Positions 1 through 7,256 of a stretch of DNA of 52,893 nucleotides are shown here, piece by piece. Under the pieces are notes generated by a model that was given only the letters and a program-made list of their open reading frames with translations, was not told where the DNA came from and made no database searches. This DNA is from a bacterium. GTDB taxonomy: Bacteria > Armatimonadota > Abditibacteriia > Abditibacteriales > Abditibacteriaceae. The number at the start of each line of letters is the position of its first letter. Within the stretch, counting starts at the first letter, position 1. The stretch spans positions 1 through 52,893 of the forward strand of contig SDZD01000045.1 in assembly GCA_004172935.1 (NCBI GenBank), given 5' to 3'. The position numbers and the translations under genes are program-made.

Positions 1-936
1 GTTCAGGCGAACGACCGATATGGCAAGTTCGTCGTCGACCCGCTCCCCAAAGGATACGGACACACGCTGGGCGCTTCGCTCCGGCGCGTTTTGCTCAACT
101 CGATTGAAGGCGTGGCCATCACCGCCGTACAAGTTCAAGGTGTCAACCACGAATTCTCCACCATCCCCGGCGTTGTCGAGGACATGATGGAAATCGTGTT
201 GAACTTGAAAGAAATCGCCATCCGTTCGGTCAATGGCCGTTTGGAAGGCCCGGTGGCTGCTCGCATCGACAAAGTCGGCGAAGGCCGCGTCACGGGCGCC
301 GATGTGCAACTGCCTCCCGGCGTGCAAATCGTCTCGCCCGAAAAACCCATCTGCACGCTCTCTAAACCAGACGCGCGCTTCGATGCGGTTTTGACAATCG
401 AAGGTGGAGTAGGGTACGTTCCTTCGGGTATGCAAGAGCGCGCCAAAACCATCGGTACCATTCCGGTGGATGCGCTCTACTCGCCGGTTACGCGCGTGAA
501 CTATTTCGTCGAGCCAACCCGTTCGGGACAACAAACCGACCTGGACAAGCTCACGATTGAAATTCACACCAACGGTTCATTGCTTCCGGCAGGCGCTTTG
601 GCGAGTGCGGCTTTGATCATGACTGGCTATCTGCAGTTGTTTGTGGGCCTCGATACTTCCATTGAGATGCCTGTAATTGAGGGTGCGATCACAAAGAACC
701 CACAGGTCCGCGACATCAAGATCGACGATCTCGATTTCTCGAACCGTACCTACAACTGCTTGAAGCGTCAGGGCATCGAAACTTTGGAAGAGTTGAGCGG
801 ATACACCGAAGAAGAACTGATGAACATCCGCAACTTCGGCCAGAAGAGCTTGGACGAAGTGAAAGACAAGTTGAAAGAATACAACCTCGGTCTGCGTTCA
901 CCAGCCAACGCTGACGCTGAGGAATACGCGATATAA
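1..936 (+). CDS. rpoA: DNA-directed RNA polymerase subunit alpha (5' end cut by window)
   Basis: This is the alpha subunit of RNA polymerase, which nucleates core assembly and contacts upstream promoter DNA and activators. The reading frame is open from base 1, so the start codon lies before the window. The visible N-terminal part includes YGKFVVDPLPKGYGHTLG and SLRRVLLNS, the dimerisation signature of the alpha N-terminal domain. The last third carries the C-terminal helix-hairpin-helix domain, with IDDLDFSNRTYNCLKRQGI and NIRNFGQKSLDEVK. The C-terminus is intact and ends in an acidic tail. It is followed by rplQ, the usual bacterial order, with a 99-base repeat-like spacer between them. Confidence 0.97.
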   Translation, partial: VQANDRYGKFVVDPLPKGYGHTLGASLRRVLLNSIEGVAITAVQVQGVNHEFSTIPGVVEDMMEIVLNLKEIAIRSVNGRLEGPVAARIDKVGEGRVTGADVQLPPGVQIVSPEKPICTLSKPDARFDAVLTIEGGVGYVPSGMQERAKTIGTIPVDALYSPVTRVNYFVEPTRSGQQTDLDKLTIEIHTNGSLLPAGALASAALIMTGYLQLFVGLDTSIEMPVIEGAITKNPQVRDIKIDDLDFSNRTYNCLKRQGIETLEELSGYTEEELMNIRNFGQKSLDEVKDKLKEYNLGLRSPANADAEEYAI

Positions 937-1030
937 GTTGCTAGGGGTTAGTAACTGGTGGTTAGTGGGAAGGCACTCGGCGACGAGGCCTAATCACCAA
1001 CCACTAAGAACTAACTACTAACGACTCCCA
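937..1030. repeat. TTAG-type imperfect inverted repeat between rpoA and rplQ
   Basis: The spacer is built from short TTAGT/GGTTAG units on the left (for example GGTTAGTAACTGGTGGTTAG) and their complements on the right (CCAACCACTAAGAACTAACT). A transcript would form an imperfect stem. Similar spacers occur at 1525-1644, 2858-2946 and 26907-27084. I see no ORF in it. Confidence 0.7.
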
Positions 1031-1035
1031 CGAAA

Positions 1036-1524
1036 ATGCGACACAAAATTGGAAAGCGCAAGCTGAATAAACCGACCGATCAGCGGATGGCGCTTTTGAA
1101 AAATCAGGTTCAGCAATTATTCATGCACGAACGTCTGATCACCACCGAAGCCCGCGCCAAAGAAGTGCGCTCGCTCGCGGAAAAGTTGATCACCCGTGCC
1201 AAAGAAGACACGCTGGCCAACCGTCAACAGGTCGAAAAATACATCCAGAAGCCACCCTTGCCATTCGAAAGCAAGGAGAAATTCGCTGAGCGCAAAAAGA
1301 GCAACCCGTTCGCTGTTCGCCGTTCCTACACGGTGAAAAAGTGGCGCGATGCTCCACACCCTGAGCGTGAGATTCTGGAAAAACTGTTCACCGACATCGC
1401 GCCTCGCTACGCTGGCCGCGCCAAAGACGCCCCCGGCGGAAATGGTGGCTACCTGCGTATCGTGAAGCTGCCCGCCCGTCGTGGCGACGCCGCTCCTCGC
1501 GCCTTGCTGATGTTGGTTGAGTAG
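1036..1524 (+). CDS. rplQ: 50S ribosomal protein L17
   Basis: This is ribosomal protein L17 of the large subunit, near the exit tunnel. The N-terminus MRHKIGKRKLNKPTDQRMAL is diagnostic, followed by the conserved LITTEARAKEVRSLAEKLIT. The C-terminus has the typical GGYLRIVKLPARRGDAAPRALL. At 162 residues it is longer than the common 115-130 residue form. The extra sequence is a charged insertion around residues 65-100 (PPLPFESKEKFAERKKSNPF), placed between the N-terminal helices and the C-terminal strand. The ATG follows the TTAG-type spacer. Its position after rpoA matches the conserved operon. Confidence 0.96.
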   Translation: MRHKIGKRKLNKPTDQRMALLKNQVQQLFMHERLITTEARAKEVRSLAEKLITRAKEDTLANRQQVEKYIQKPPLPFESKEKFAERKKSNPFAVRRSYTVKKWRDAPHPEREILEKLFTDIAPRYAGRAKDAPGGNGGYLRIVKLPARRGDAAPRALLMLVE

Positions 1525-1644
1525 TAGCCAACTGGCCGTTCGCTTCTAGCCATTAACCCCAAAACTCCAACTCCTCCGCGTAAGCGATGGAATTGAAGTC
1601 CAATGAGTGGGCTAACAGCTAAGAGCCAACAGCTAAAAGCTATA
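1525..1644. repeat. TTAG-type spacer repeat between rplQ and truA
   Basis: The spacer has units such as TAGCCAACTGGCC and TAGCCATTAACC on the left and GGCTAACAGCTAAGAGCCAA and CAGCTAAAAGCT on the right. It ends directly at the truA ATG. It belongs to the same spacer class as 937-1030, with a GCTAACAGCTAA variant unit. Confidence 0.6.
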
Positions 1645-2394
1645 ATGCGCCGTATTGCTTTTCTCGTTGCCTACGATGGTGCCGCTTTTTGTGGCTCCCA
1701 GAGGCAAAGCAACGGGAAATCGGTTCAGGGCGAACTGGAGAGAGCCATCGAACGAGTGCTTAAACACTCGGCATCCGTTGCTCTCGCTGGACGCACCGAC
1801 GCCGGAGTTCACGCGACGGGACAAGTAGGCATGTTCGAAACCGAGAATCAATCGCTTCCGGCTGAACGTGTCCCGCTTGCTCTCAATAGCGTTTTAGATA
1901 GAGCCGTTCGAGTTCGTGAAGGGCGATTAGTGGAGCCTCGTTTCCACCCGCGCTTCTCAGCTCAAGGCCGCGTCTATCGCTATCGCTTTGAACTGGCTTC
2001 TATTGCCTCGCCCATGATACGGCATCAGGCCGCGCTCCTGAAAACGGAGCCGGACATTGCCGCCATGCGCGCCGGAGCTGAAGCGTTCATCGGACGCCAA
2101 GACTTCGCTGCGTGGCAATCGGCAGGAAGTCCAACCCCTTCCACCGTGCGAACGGTGAAGCGGTTGGAGATAAAAAAGAGCGAAGCGCTCGGAAGTGAGA
2201 TTTTGGAAATCGAAATCGAAGCCGACGCTTTTTTATATCAGATGGTGCGTAATATCGTCGGCGCACTTATCGAAGTAGGACAGGGCAAGCTTGCTTACGA
2301 CGATCTGCGAAGGCTTACCAACGGTTTGGACAGAACCAAATGTCCACCACCCGCGCCGCCGCAGGGATTGTGTTTGGTTGAGGTGAAGTATTAA
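1645..2394 (+). CDS. truA: tRNA pseudouridine(38-40) synthase TruA
   Basis: TruA converts uridines 38-40 of the tRNA anticodon arm to pseudouridine in the cytoplasm. The motif GRTDAGVHATGQV holds the catalytic aspartate at about residue 52. Other family stretches are the N-terminal IAFLVAYDGAAFCGSQRQ, RVYRYRF in the middle and AFLYQMVRNIVGALIEVGQG near the C-terminus. I chose the ATG at 1645, which gives 249 residues beginning MRRIAFLVAYDG. An in-frame ATG at 1603 would translate part of the spacer repeat. The TAA stop is one base before the rplM start, so the two genes are probably cotranscribed. Confidence 0.95.
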   Translation: MRRIAFLVAYDGAAFCGSQRQSNGKSVQGELERAIERVLKHSASVALAGRTDAGVHATGQVGMFETENQSLPAERVPLALNSVLDRAVRVREGRLVEPRFHPRFSAQGRVYRYRFELASIASPMIRHQAALLKTEPDIAAMRAGAEAFIGRQDFAAWQSAGSPTPSTVRTVKRLEIKKSEALGSEILEIEIEADAFLYQMVRNIVGALIEVGQGKLAYDDLRRLTNGLDRTKCPPPAPPQGLCLVEVKY

Positions 2395-2395
2395 A

Positions 2396-2857
2396 ATGGC
2401 GAGCATTACGCAAAAATCGTATCGGGCCAAGCCGCTTGAAGTTGAGCGCAACTGGTTCGTAATCGACGCCGAGGGCCAAACCGTTGGTCGTCTGGCGTCG
2501 CGCATCGCGCACGTATTGCGCGGAAAACATAAGGCCACCTTCACGCCCGGTGTTGACACCGGTGACTTCGTGATCGTGTTGAACGCCGAGAAGGTCGTCT
2601 TCACAGGTGCTAAATTGGATTCGCAGATCTATTACCGCGTAACTACACGTCCCGGTTCTATGAAAAAGACCGATGCACGTACGTTGCTCGCAACCGATCC
2701 GCGTCAGGTGTTGGAAGAAGCCGTTTGGGGCATGATCCCCAAAGGCACCTTGGGCCGCGCGCAGTTCAAAAAGCTGCACGTCTATGCTGGCACCAAGCAC
2801 CCACACCAGGCTCAGAATCCACAACCTTTGGAGGTCGGCGCCATCGGCGTTGGTTAA
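2396..2857 (+). CDS. rplM: 50S ribosomal protein L13
   Basis: L13 is an early-assembly protein of the large subunit. The start is one base after truA. The conserved region WFVIDAEGQTVGRLASRIA is followed by LRGKHKATFTPGVDTGDFV and NAEKVVFTGAKL, and then by VWGMIPKGTLGRAQFKKL and LHVYAGTKHPH. At 153 residues it is slightly longer than E. coli L13 (142), because of a short C-terminal extension. Its partner rpsI follows after a TTAG-type spacer, the usual rplM-rpsI pairing. Confidence 0.97.
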   Translation: MASITQKSYRAKPLEVERNWFVIDAEGQTVGRLASRIAHVLRGKHKATFTPGVDTGDFVIVLNAEKVVFTGAKLDSQIYYRVTTRPGSMKKTDARTLLATDPRQVLEEAVWGMIPKGTLGRAQFKKLHVYAGTKHPHQAQNPQPLEVGAIGVG

Positions 2858-2946
2858 TTGAGTTTTTAGTAGTTGGTTTTTAGTGGTTAGTTCAAGTTTT
2901 TCTTGAGCTGCACCTCTAAAAACTAAATACTAATAACTAACTACTA
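2858..2946. repeat. TTAG-type inverted repeat between rplM and rpsI
   Basis: The left half contains TTTTTAGTAGTTGG and TTTTTAGTGGTTAG. The right half contains the complements CTAAAAACTAAATACTAA and TAACTAACTAC. The centre is TCAAG-TTTTT-CTTGA, so the whole spacer can fold into one long imperfect hairpin ending just before the rpsI ATG. Confidence 0.7.
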
Positions 2947-2948
2947 CA

Positions 2949-3335
2949 ATGGCAGACAACTTTTACGGCACCGGCAAGCGCAAAAACGCGATTGCCCGTG
3001 TGTGGATTACGCCCGGTAACGGCAACATCACCGTCAACGGCAAGCCCGTCGACGAATATTTCCCACGCATCGCTTTGCAGCAGATGATTCGCACTGTATT
3101 CACCGTCACCGGCGAACAGCAGTTCGACGTGCGTGCAACCGCCACGGGCGGCGGCACTTCCGGCCAGGCCGGAGCTGTCAAGCACGGCATCGCTAAAGCG
3201 TTGGTCTTGCAGAACGAAGAGTTCCGCACCGACTTGCGTGAACTGGGTGCTTTGACTCGTGACCCACGCGTCAAAGAGCGCAAAAAGTACGGTCGCAAAC
3301 GCGCCCGTCGCGGCTTCCAGTTCTCGAAGCGCTAA
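2949..3335 (+). CDS. rpsI: 30S ribosomal protein S9
   Basis: S9 is a head protein of the small subunit whose C-terminal tail reaches the P-site tRNA. The N-terminal GTGKRKNAIARVWITPGNG is followed by ITVNGKPVDEYFPR and the conserved GGGTSGQAGAVKHGIAKAL. The basic end KKYGRKRARRGFQFSKR finishes in the invariant SKR. The length of 128 residues is normal. A perfect hairpin with a T-rich end follows, so this is probably the last gene of the ribosomal operon. Confidence 0.97.
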   Translation: MADNFYGTGKRKNAIARVWITPGNGNITVNGKPVDEYFPRIALQQMIRTVFTVTGEQQFDVRATATGGGTSGQAGAVKHGIAKALVLQNEEFRTDLRELGALTRDPRVKERKKYGRKRARRGFQFSKR

Positions 3336-3355
3336 ACCGATTTTTTCAAATCATC

Positions 3356-3393
3356 AAAAGCCCGCAACGAATATTCGTTGCGGGCTTTTGTTT
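3356..3393 (+). terminator. Rho-independent terminator after rpsI
   Basis: Two perfect 17-base arms (3356-3372 and 3373-3389, GC-rich core CCCGCAACGAAT) are followed by a T-rich tract. The hairpin sits 20 bases after the rpsI stop. The A-rich 5' side means it could work in both directions. Confidence 0.9.
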
Positions 3394-3418
3394 TGTAAAC
3401 CTGTTGTCACATAAGACA

Positions 3419-4027
3419 ATGGCTTCTTCTTCACAGCACGTCATCATCCGCGCCCAACGAGTCCAATACTTCGGCTGCTGTGGCGGTTGTCTGGGTTCTT
3501 TGATAATCGGAGTCGCCATTGGCACTCAAGCTGTTCTCGCTTTCCGCTCCCGCTTTTCCCCCTCCCTTATCTGGAGCGCTATTGGCGTTCTGCTCGTTCT
3601 CGCCGTCGCTCTCCTTTGGTTCTTTTACTTCGACATCAATATCCAGCGTGTCTGGAACCAGAGATTCACATTTGAAGCCGACTCCGTCCGCTTCAAAGAC
3701 GAGAAAATCGAGCAACAACTCGCGTACTCCCAAATTGTAGCCGTACAGGTCGAGCAAGTCCCTCCCGGTCCCAGCCATAATATCGTCTTTCAGTGCCGCG
3801 ACAACCCACTGCAATCCATTATCTGCACTGCCCACGACTTCTCCCCCGAAGCCGTGATGAAAATACTCGCTCAATTATGTCGTCGTGCTGGGTTAGATTC
3901 CGTCGAAATCTCGCGCCTCCCCGACACCGATAATGAAAGTGATCTGCGCACCGCAGCCAAAGGGTTTGGCGAAATCACACTCGATAAAACTAGGAACTGC
4001 TACCTCTTCACGCTCCTGACTTCATAG
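3419..4027 (+). CDS. Small membrane protein with PH-like C-terminal domain, unknown function
   Basis: I do not recognise this gene by name. The ATG at 3419 gives 202 residues; an in-frame TTG at 3404 is an alternative start. Residues about 20-40 (CCGGCLGSLIIGVAIG region) and 50-70 (SAIGVLLVLAVALLWFFYF) form two hydrophobic segments, probably a membrane hairpin. The rest is soluble: FTFEADSVRFKDEKIEQQL and YSQIVAVQVEQV look like the start of a bacterial pleckstrin-homology-like (YcxB/DUF304-like) domain. The assignment rests on pattern only. It stands alone after the rpsI terminator. Confidence 0.6.
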   Translation: MASSSQHVIIRAQRVQYFGCCGGCLGSLIIGVAIGTQAVLAFRSRFSPSLIWSAIGVLLVLAVALLWFFYFDINIQRVWNQRFTFEADSVRFKDEKIEQQLAYSQIVAVQVEQVPPGPSHNIVFQCRDNPLQSIICTAHDFSPEAVMKILAQLCRRAGLDSVEISRLPDTDNESDLRTAAKGFGEITLDKTRNCYLFTLLTS

Positions 4028-4120
4028 CCCCTCAAACACGTCGCCGAAAACAGTTGTTCACCTTCCGTTTGCCCCCACATTATGGGGTTGCAAGATGGAT
4101 AATATACTTTCTCGATTTTC

Positions 4121-4882
4121 GTGAAACTAAACCAACTTTCTGGCGTAGGCGGCTTCAGCCTACTTGTCGCAGGTAGCACCCTGCTTTTTGCATTCGCTGG
4201 TTGCGGTGGCAGCTCAGGTAACGCTTTTCCCACCGCAACACCTGGCCCTACAGTTTTCGCGACTTCGATCTCCACAGCGTGTGACAGCACAACATATGCC
4301 CCAAACTATTATGGTGAGCCAGACCCCGAAAACCTGACCGCCACTCCCGTCTACAATGTCTGGCGCCAGTTCCCGCTTAAGGTCTACATCCCTGCGGACA
4401 CCGACGCCGATTACCGCACCGCAACCATCGCGGGCCTCAACCAGTGGGTAACCGCCTCAAGCAACGCTGTGAAATATGACCTAGTGACCAACGCAGCCGA
4501 CGCTAACGTCGTGATCTCTTACGCCACGGCGACTGCCACCCTGCCACCGTTCGGCGTAACCACACTCACCTACGACGCCACCACGCACACCACCACTGCC
4601 GCACAAGTCCAGTTGTACTTCTACGCCAAATCCCAACTCTCCAGCGCCGCCCTCGTCAACCAGACCAGCGCCGCCCACGAGTTCGGTCACGTTCTGGGAA
4701 TTGGCCCCCACTCGTCTGGCGGCAACGACTTGATGTACTTCGCACGCCAGAGGGCCGTTGAACCCGTCTCAACGCGCGATATCAACACCCTCCGCACCCT
4801 CTACTGCAACGTCTTCCCCACCGGAACCGCCGCAGCTGTAAAGTCCACAGGCACGAGCAAAACCGTAGTAATCAAAGGCTAA
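4121..4882 (+). CDS. Matrixin-like zinc metalloprotease lipoprotein
   Basis: This is a probable lipid-anchored metzincin protease. It starts at GTG 4121 with a signal peptide ending in the lipobox AFAG-C28. The zinc motif HEFGHVLGIGPH has ligands His186 and His190, catalytic Glu187, and a third His at 197. That is one residue later than in the textbook HExxHxxGxxH, a spacing I recall from bacterial matrixin-like proteins. DLMYF, 8 residues after the last His, supplies the methionine turn. The region before the motif (LKVYIPADTDADYRTATIAG and INQW-like GLNQWVTAS) matches the N-terminal part of matrixin domains. The substrate is unknown. A bidirectional terminator follows. Confidence 0.75.
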   Translation: MKLNQLSGVGGFSLLVAGSTLLFAFAGCGGSSGNAFPTATPGPTVFATSISTACDSTTYAPNYYGEPDPENLTATPVYNVWRQFPLKVYIPADTDADYRTATIAGLNQWVTASSNAVKYDLVTNAADANVVISYATATATLPPFGVTTLTYDATTHTTTAAQVQLYFYAKSQLSSAALVNQTSAAHEFGHVLGIGPHSSGGNDLMYFARQRAVEPVSTRDINTLRTLYCNVFPTGTAAAVKSTGTSKTVVIKG

Positions 4883-4895
4883 TCCCCAATAATGA

Positions 4896-4932
4896 AAAAA
4901 GGCGTGCGAATAATAGATTCGCACGCCTTTTT
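4896..4932. terminator. Bidirectional terminator between convergent genes
   Basis: Perfect 16-base arms (4896-4911 and 4917-4932, core GGCGTGCGAAT) have a five-base loop and an A-run/T-run on the two sides. It lies between the metalloprotease and the convergent nucleotidyltransferase and can serve both. Confidence 0.9.
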
Positions 4933-4944
4933 CATATCTCCAAC

Positions 4945-5859
4945 TTACTCGGTTTTCTTAGCTTCGTGCCATGTTGGTGTCAAAGCTACGATAAGTCGGC
5001 TAAGCCACTGTTTTTCAGTTCCCTCTATCCACGGATACTCCAACTTGAAGTTATCCCAGTCGACATAAAGCTCCGAAAACGTGTCCGGCCCTATTTCCTG
5101 TTTCTGATACCACTCGTCACTATTGAACACCTGCCGCAACAAGGCGAAGGGTAGGGTGGTATTCTCCGCCAGTAGCACCGCATCATACAGGTCTTTGCCC
5201 TGGGCATTCATGTCGGTTGCCAGCCACAACCATTTCCACGCCAGCGAAAGCTGAGGCGAAGCCGCCCACACTTCGATGGGTTCACCATCGCGTTGAGGAA
5301 CACCGACCCGAATAGGGGCTTCGGGTAAAGTCTCGTTCCACACGATATCCATCTGAATCTCACGACCTGCGCCCTCTGCGTTCTCGTAAGGGAAAATCAG
5401 ACGCCGCCCCTGGGCGCGTTCGTAAGTCCAAATATCGTCCGAGGCGATTCGATCCACCTGAATGCGGGCGTTTTGAGTGCGAGGGTTAGCTTTGACCAAA
5501 TCCGTCAACTCCTTAAAACACGCCTCACAATCTGGGTCATCCAGCTTGACGCTATCGGGCTGAAACACCCAGTCAAGGTCTTGGGGTTCGCGAGCGGCTT
5601 TGCCAAACCAGGCGTGCAGTAAGACACTACCACGCAGTACAAGATGGTCTTTCCAACGCGACTGCGAAATGAGTTGCAACAGGTGTGAGCGTAACTCGGA
5701 GCGGATTATCTCCCACTCCAGTCGCTCGTGTGCCGTCGCCGCATCCGCCAGCCGAAAAGCGTTTGGAAAATGAGCCAACGAAGGATCGAAAATCTGTGTG
5801 CGCCCTTTGGTGTGGTTCTCATCCAGAGCGCGATAGGTATTCGGATAATGTTCGTTCAT
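4945..5859 (-). CDS. AbiEii/AbiGii-toxin-like nucleotidyltransferase
   Basis: The protein resembles the nucleotidyltransferase family that includes the AbiEii toxins, which transfer nucleotides to tRNA or other targets. VLRGSVLLHAWFG (Arg76-Gly77-Ser78) followed by QDLDWVF (Asp94 and Asp96) fits the GS...DxD metal-binding core. GKDLYDAVLL near residue 225 fits the conserved K/R-D-x-YD signature. The start at 5859 gives 304 residues and overlaps the upstream stop as ATGA, so translation is coupled to the 5856-6491 gene. The upstream partner has no obvious AbiEi-type helix-turn-helix. It could be half of a toxin-antitoxin-like pair or a housekeeping nucleotidyltransferase. The family call is fairly sure; the role is open. 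Confidence 0.75.
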   Translation of the reverse strand: MNEHYPNTYRALDENHTKGRTQIFDPSLAHFPNAFRLADAATAHERLEWEIIRSELRSHLLQLISQSRWKDHLVLRGSVLLHAWFGKAAREPQDLDWVFQPDSVKLDDPDCEACFKELTDLVKANPRTQNARIQVDRIASDDIWTYERAQGRRLIFPYENAEGAGREIQMDIVWNETLPEAPIRVGVPQRDGEPIEVWAASPQLSLAWKWLWLATDMNAQGKDLYDAVLLAENTTLPFALLRQVFNSDEWYQKQEIGPDTFSELYVDWDNFKLEYPWIEGTEKQWLSRLIVALTPTWHEAKKTE

Positions 5860-6491
5860 AATGAGGGGGTGGCGTCCTCCAGCCAACCCGCGTCCAGCGC
5901 GAAGTTGCTGTCATACACCACGTATTCTTCTTCGGTTTCCACAACCGGAATCGAGAGCGCGCGAATATCGCGCATCAGTGCCTCGAAAGCCTCGCGTGCT
6001 TCCTGTCGCCCCACGCAATAACAGCGTTGAGTGACGAATCGTTCGTGCTGCCCATCGTCGCGAGTCCGTCGCGCATTGCGTGACAGATGGGCGCCATGTG
6101 GCCCAACTCTTTGGGCCAGAGAGAGTAAATCGCTGCCATTGGGAAGTAACAGCTTGATATGGTGTTCAAAATATCGCTCTTGAGGGTGAGCTTCGGCGCG
6201 TGTGGCGGGCACACCGGGGTTCCACGGGGCCACTTCCAACTTGATGCGACAAACGCGAAACCCATCGTTCTCGCAGTCGCGTTGCAAGCTCTTCGCTTGC
6301 AGAAGTGTGCTTTCTAATGTCCCCTCGCTTTCCAGCGTCAACATCGGTTGCGAGGCTGTAACCCCGCGTTCCAAAACGATGTGTGTGCATTTCAAAGCGC
6401 GCTGTTCGCTCCATTGGGAGAGTGCTTCAAATTCTTCCTGTCCAGCAAGAGCAAGTGTGATGTGTGTCTCAAACTCGCCCTCAAAATTCAT
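5856..6491 (-). CDS. Unrecognised protein with duplicated FExHI motif, coupled to nucleotidyltransferase
   Basis: I recall similar proteins annotated only as hypothetical. The start at 6491 (MNFEGEFETHITLAL) gives 211 residues. A pattern occurs twice: FETHITLAL near residue 7 and FEHHIKLLLP near residue 110. Each is followed by a helix-like stretch and a conserved basic/aromatic patch: THIVLERGVTASQPML in the first half, GAHLSRNARR and ERFVTQRCY in the second. This suggests two copies of one alpha/beta fold. HIT in the first copy recalls the HxT of 2H phosphoesterases, but the second copy has HIK, so that link is weak. The stop overlaps the next gene's ATG, giving one translational unit. Confidence 0.6.
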   Translation of the reverse strand: MNFEGEFETHITLALAGQEEFEALSQWSEQRALKCTHIVLERGVTASQPMLTLESEGTLESTLLQAKSLQRDCENDGFRVCRIKLEVAPWNPGVPATRAEAHPQERYFEHHIKLLLPNGSDLLSLAQRVGPHGAHLSRNARRTRDDGQHERFVTQRCYCVGRQEAREAFEALMRDIRALSIPVVETEEEYVVYDSNFALDAGWLEDATPSL

Positions 6492-6615
6492 TGCTATTTC
6501 GCCTCCTCGGTTATATAACCTCCCCGTCAGTATTATAAATCCAAACCCCAAAGAACCGATTGAAGCCAAAACTACCAGCCACTAGTCATATTGATGAAAC
6601 AGCTTTAGGCTTTAC

Positions 6616-6621
6616 AAGGAG
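6616..6621 (+). promoter_or_regulatory. Shine-Dalgarno site fixing the Uma2 start
   Basis: AAGGAG lies five bases before the ATG at 6626. It supports that start over an in-frame ATG at 6560. Confidence 0.7.
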
Positions 6622-6625
6622 TAAC

Positions 6626-7180
6626 ATGCAAGCTATCGCCATTGCGCCCAATTACGCGACAGAAGAAGATTTGTGGGATTTCTCGCAAGACGGCTATCGC
6701 TACGAATTAATCGACGGAGAACTTAAATGTATGCCGCCTTCAGGTGCCGAACACGGCAGGTTGACCGCAGATATTACTATTGAGGTGGGAGCTTTCGTTC
6801 GCCGCAATAACCTCGGCAAATGCTTCGGTGCCGAGACTGGTTTTCGCATCAGCGAAAGTCCCCTAACGATTCTAGCCCCCGACTTCGCTTTTGTCACGAG
6901 CGAACGAATGCCCGTAGAAATCCCCACGAAATTCCTCGCTGTCGTCCCCGACTTAGTCCTCGAAGTCAGGTCGCCGGGAGATCGAGCTGGCGAAGTCGCC
7001 GATAAAGTGGGCCGTTGGTTGGCAGCAGGAACGCAAATCGTCTGGGAACTCAACCCGCGCACTAAAAAGCTCACCATTTTCCGCCCAAACCTGCCCGCCG
7101 TAGAATTGGGAGTTACCGACATGCTCGATGCCGAACCGCTCTTACCAAACTGGACTCTCGAACTCAGCACAATACTCTAG
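6626..7180 (+). CDS. Uma2-family (DUF820) putative restriction endonuclease-like protein
   Basis: The protein belongs to the Uma2/DUF820 group, which has a PD-(D/E)XK nuclease fold and unknown biological targets. YELIDGELKCMPPSGAEHG near residue 25 is the conserved start of the fold. APDFAFV and DLVLEVRSPGDRAGEVADK carry the acidic and basic residues of the active-site region, and QIVWELNPRTKKL is the last conserved strand. The 184-residue length is typical. The start is fixed by an AAGGAG five bases upstream of ATG 6626. It is divergent from the nucleotidyltransferase pair, separated by about 135 bases. Such genes are often multicopy and mobile. Confidence 0.85.
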   Translation: MQAIAIAPNYATEEDLWDFSQDGYRYELIDGELKCMPPSGAEHGRLTADITIEVGAFVRRNNLGKCFGAETGFRISESPLTILAPDFAFVTSERMPVEIPTKFLAVVPDLVLEVRSPGDRAGEVADKVGRWLAAGTQIVWELNPRTKKLTIFRPNLPAVELGVTDMLDAEPLLPNWTLELSTIL

Positions 7181-7256
7181 GCGATAAAGCCCCCCACGAA
7201 CAGTAACTCTCAAACAGGGGGCTTTAGCCGTCTGCTGCGTCTGCTTGACTAAAAGA

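Noticed and set aside
3404..3418. TTG start five codons before the membrane protein ATG
   Set aside because: It lacks a ribosome site and adds only five residues; ATG 3419 is more likely.
4676..4711. Broken zinc site in the metalloprotease because the third His is one residue late
   Set aside because: The HExGHxLGxxxH form is, as far as I recall, common in bacterial matrixin-like proteins and the Met-turn is present.
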